Source: Verrucomicrobiota bacterium
GTDB lineage: Bacteria > Verrucomicrobiota > Verrucomicrobiia > Methylacidiphilales > Verrucolacustridaceae
Direction of reading: 5' to 3'
Length of the DNA: 8,549 bases
Assembly (NCBI GenBank): GCA_010024525.1
Contig: RGGS01000040.1
Coordinates: forward strand, 1 to 8,549
Every line of letters begins with the position of its first letter. The stretch's first letter is position 1. The notes beneath the pieces are model-generated. The model made no database searches. It was not told the origin of the DNA and saw only the letters and a list, made by a program, of their open reading frames with translations. Below, in pieces: positions 6,027 to 8,549 of the stretch. A program made the position numbers and the translations under genes.

Positions 6027-8060
6027 CTAGTTGGCCGCAAAATCGGCCCGAGCCCTGCTCTCAGCCTCCACCAAGCCGGACCAACTCTCCCATCCATCGG
6101 CCAAGAGATGACGGGCATCCTCCTGTGCTTTTTGCAAAAGAGGAAGATCCGATGGTAAGCGCGCGTGCCGGAACCTCGGCAAACCGCTTTGATCATCCCC
6201 CAAAATATCCCCAGGACCACGCAAGCGAAAATCCTCTTCCGCCACCTTAAATCCGTCGCGATGATTGGCCAAGAAGTCCAGACGTTCTCGGGCGGGAGCC
6301 CCACCTGCACGCTGAATGAGGACACAATTCCCGCTCACCCCGCCCCTGCCAATTCTTCCGCGGAGTTGATGAAGCTGGGAAAGACCCAAACGATCCGCAT
6401 GATCAATCACCATCCAATTAGCCTCCGGCACGTCCACCCCAACCTCCACCACGGTGGTGGCAACCAGCACGGAGATGACTCCGGTTCTAAATCGATCTAA
6501 TACGGTCAGCTTCTCCTCCTCCTTCATTCGGCCATGGAGTAAGGCTACCCGTCCTTTGCCCATGATCCCATTCAGCTGTTCATAGGTACGCTTAACGGAG
6601 GCCTCGTCTGCGGGATCCTTAACATCCTCCCCCAATCGAGGCACCACCACGTAGACGCGATCCCCCGCCTGCACCCGGTCCTTAAGATGAGCCCAGATCT
6701 TTTCCACCGCGGAGCTATCTCGCACATGCGTCTTCACCTCTCCCCGACCAGGAGGCATTTCCTGTAATAAAGAAACATCCAGATCCCCGTGAAGTAACAG
6801 ATTGTAGGTTCGGGGGATGGGAGTTGCTGTAAGGACCAACAAATCGGGTCGCTCCCCTTTGGCCAGGAAAGCCGCTCGCTGTTTCACCCCAAACCTTTGC
6901 TGCTCGTCAATTACACACAGAGAGAGCCGAGAAAGTCTGGTCTTTTCCGCAAACAGGGCGTGGGTGCCGACTGTGATGCGAGGAAAAAGACCTGCCGGGC
7001 CGGGCTTCGAATCAGAAGTCCAGGTGACAATTTCCAAAACCCCCTTGGGCATGATTTTTCGAAGAGAACTGGCATGCTGCTCGACCAAGAGGGTGGTCGG
7101 AGCCATGAGCGCCACGTGCGATCCCGACTCCAATCCACGCAGGAGGGCGTGGGCGGCCACCAAGGTCTTGCCGGACCCCACATCCCCCTGCAGGAGTCGA
7201 TGCATGGGTCGGGCGAGCTTCAGGTCTTCATCAATTTCCCGGCAAACCTTGATTTGATCTCCGGTCATCTCCCAAGGGAGGGACTCTCTCCAGGCTTGCA
7301 CCAAATCCCGGGTCTTTTCCGGTCGTTCGACGCGGATTGCTTCCCTGGCCGATCGCCGCACTTTAAGGGAAAACTGGATTCCCAGAAGTTCCTCATAAGC
7401 GAGCCGGCGCCGGGCGATCTCCACTTCGCGCAAGGTATCGGGGAAATGGAATGTCTGCCATGCTTGTTGCCGACTTGGCATATCCTGGACTGGGGGAAAA
7501 GCCTCCCGAACTTTGGGGGGAAAGTGCTTGAAATAATGATAGAGGATGGATCGCACGCGCCTTTGATTCAGCCCCTCGGTCAGTGGGTAGACGGGAACCA
7601 CCCGATCCAAATGAATCCCCTCTTCTCGCCCCTCCTCAATCGTCTCGGTTTCCGGATGGGCCACAACAAAGATCCCCTTTTTCTCTTCGATTCTTCCATA
7701 GGCCGCCACCCGTTTTCCCTCTGGAAAAGCCCGGGCCATAAAGGGGAGATTATAGAAAACCAGCCGAACCGAATCACCCAGAGCCTCTTTTTCGTCACCC
7801 ACCGCCAAGTCGACCTCCACCATGCAGCGCCGCCCCCTCCATCGGTTGAGTTTCGACCGTGTGACCGTTCCTTGAAAATGGACCGGTCCCTCCGGCAGCC
7901 CCTCGCGTGGGTGCCAACCTTGCCGACGATCCTCGTGTCTTCGGGGAAGATAACCCGCCAACTCCTCGGGCCCCAGAAACCCCAACTTGCTCGCCAACCC
8001 CTCCGCAGACCGGAGAGCTCGCGCCTTTTCAGGAGTTAACGCCAGTCGGCCATCCGCCAC
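6027..8060 (-). CDS. recG: ATP-dependent DNA helicase RecG
   Basis: RecG is a superfamily 2 motor that unwinds branched DNA and helps to regress and rescue stalled forks. The product has 677 residues, near the family norm. An N-terminal wedge/OB region (about 1-200) has YLPRRHEDRR at 37-46. The motor has MTGDQ at 265-269, Walker A GDVGSGKT at 292-299, Walker B box DEQQ at 385-388, TATPIPRT at 411-418 and motif VI QLRGRIGRG at 565-573. The RecG-type tail LRGPGDILGDDQSGLPRF lies at 613-630. Walker B is normally DEQH in this family; here the last residue is Gln388, coded CAA. The start is GTG; a stop codon lies seven codons upstream in frame and no other good start is near, so the N-terminus before the wedge is short. 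It overlaps the end of recJ by 25 bases with no strong Shine-Dalgarno sequence, implying coupling to recJ translation. Confidence 0.97.
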   Translation of the reverse strand: MADGRLALTPEKARALRSAEGLASKLGFLGPEELAGYLPRRHEDRRQGWHPREGLPEGPVHFQGTVTRSKLNRWRGRRCMVEVDLAVGDEKEALGDSVRLVFYNLPFMARAFPEGKRVAAYGRIEEKKGIFVVAHPETETIEEGREEGIHLDRVVPVYPLTEGLNQRRVRSILYHYFKHFPPKVREAFPPVQDMPSRQQAWQTFHFPDTLREVEIARRRLAYEELLGIQFSLKVRRSAREAIRVERPEKTRDLVQAWRESLPWEMTGDQIKVCREIDEDLKLARPMHRLLQGDVGSGKTLVAAHALLRGLESGSHVALMAPTTLLVEQHASSLRKIMPKGVLEIVTWTSDSKPGPAGLFPRITVGTHALFAEKTRLSRLSLCVIDEQQRFGVKQRAAFLAKGERPDLLVLTATPIPRTYNLLLHGDLDVSLLQEMPPGRGEVKTHVRDSSAVEKIWAHLKDRVQAGDRVYVVVPRLGEDVKDPADEASVKRTYEQLNGIMGKGRVALLHGRMKEEEKLTVLDRFRTGVISVLVATTVVEVGVDVPEANWMVIDHADRLGLSQLHQLRGRIGRGGVSGNCVLIQRAGGAPARERLDFLANHRDGFKVAEEDFRLRGPGDILGDDQSGLPRFRHARLPSDLPLLQKAQEDARHLLADGWESWSGLVEAESRARADFAAN

Positions 8061-8549
8061 CGGGGTCCATCCGTGTATTCATCCCATTCCCACGCTCCGG
8101 CCAAGTCAAACACCGTCCGATCCGGTGGACGCCGCGCGAAATCAAAACCCACCACATCAAACTTCCGATCTCCTGCTTGAGCCCGGAACTTGAGGTGTCG
8201 CTCCGCAAAAACCCTGGGCGACCCCGCCAGTTGCACTCCATCCAGTTGAAAGACCGGTTCAGGGTTCCCTTTACCAAAGGGGGCCATCTCCCCGACCGCC
8301 CGAGCCATCTCCGGGGTCAAATGTTCAGGCAAAAGCGTCATCTCGATGGATAAACTTTTCTCAAATATTTCAGGGGAAACACTTCGCTCCAGCCAAGCAC
8401 TCAAAATGCCTCGAAACTCCGGCACCCGGTCGGCCTCGATCACGATGCCGGCTGCCCCCTCATGTCCGCCAAATCCTTTCAGGCATGGACTACAAGCGCG
8501 CAAGGCATCCATCAGGGAAAGTCCCGGAAGACCCCTGCCACTCCCCTTT
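8036..8549 (-). CDS. recJ: Single-stranded-DNA exonuclease RecJ, C-terminal part (5' end beyond window)
   Basis: The 170 residues seen are the end of RecJ, the 5'-3' exonuclease of DHH/DHHA1 type that acts on single-stranded DNA in recombination and repair. The reading frame is open to the right edge, so the catalytic DHH domain is not seen. Visible parts are the DHHA1 substrate-binding segment, GSGRGLPG near the edge and GFGGHEGAAG about 20 residues later, followed by the RecJ OB-fold with MAPFGKGNPEPVF and a tail ending in WEWDEYTDGPRWRMADWR. The Gly-Ser-Gly-Arg motif usually continues with Ser but here has Gly. The stop codon lies 25 bases inside the start of recG, so the two genes are very likely cotranscribed. 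AlaX and NrnA also have DHHA1 domains, but the APFGKGNPEPVF signature is RecJ-type. Confidence 0.94.
   Translation of the reverse strand, partial: KGSGRGLPGLSLMDALRACSPCLKGFGGHEGAAGIVIEADRVPEFRGILSAWLERSVSPEIFEKSLSIEMTLLPEHLTPEMARAVGEMAPFGKGNPEPVFQLDGVQLAGSPRVFAERHLKFRAQAGDRKFDVVGFDFARRPPDRTVFDLAGAWEWDEYTDGPRWRMADWR

Noticed and set aside
6897..8039. Plus-strand open frame of 380 codons
   Set aside because: It lies wholly opposite recG, whose motifs are complete; the translated sequence shows no recognisable domain and has the biased composition of an antisense frame.
1..8549. tRNA genes, insertion sequences, CRISPR repeats, phage or plasmid genes
   Set aside because: The window is nearly filled by eight recognisable genes and no gap exceeds about 50 bases; no such structure was seen.

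Overview
The window carries eight protein-coding genes packed almost end to end. No RNA gene, mobile element, CRISPR array or long repeat was seen. The gene content is chromosomal core metabolism and DNA repair next to a sugar-modifying gene set. Base composition is moderately GC-rich by eye. Haem is made by the C5 route (hemL), and a stand-alone GlmU-like acyltransferase domain is present. From memory of gene neighbourhoods, the mix of recJ-recG, hemL plus a free left-handed beta-helix protein, and a GT4/PHP glycan cassette fits Verrucomicrobiota or a related Gram-negative lineage. This placement is an inference held at about 50% and is not shown by the sequence.

Layout, read from the right edge leftwards. 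The first minus-strand run (8549 to 4018) is recJ (3' part only), recG, hemL and a GlmU-type beta-helix protein. RecJ and RecG overlap and the other gaps are 30 to 47 nt, so the four genes are probably one transcript. RecJ (5'-3' single-strand exonuclease) and RecG (branched-DNA helicase) both act in recombination and fork repair. HemL makes 5-aminolevulinate. The beta-helix protein probably handles an amino-sugar or nucleotide-sugar substrate.

A single plus-strand gene (3273 to 4016) encodes an exported NodB-type (CE4) polysaccharide deacetylase with all five family motifs. It ends one base away from the beta-helix gene, converging on it. It starts 17 bases from the next minus-strand gene, diverging from it.

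The second minus-strand run (3255 to 1) is a GT4 glycosyltransferase, an unusual fusion of a GNAT-like domain to a DUF2334-type deacetylase, and a PHP metal-dependent phosphoesterase-like protein cut by the left edge. The three reading frames overlap by 17 and 14 bases, a sign of translational coupling. Together with the neighbouring CE4 enzyme they look like a glycan or glycolipid assembly and modification cassette: one enzyme to add a sugar, one to remove an acyl group and possibly replace it, and a phosphoesterase-like partner. This set is the most interesting part of the window; its substrate is unknown.
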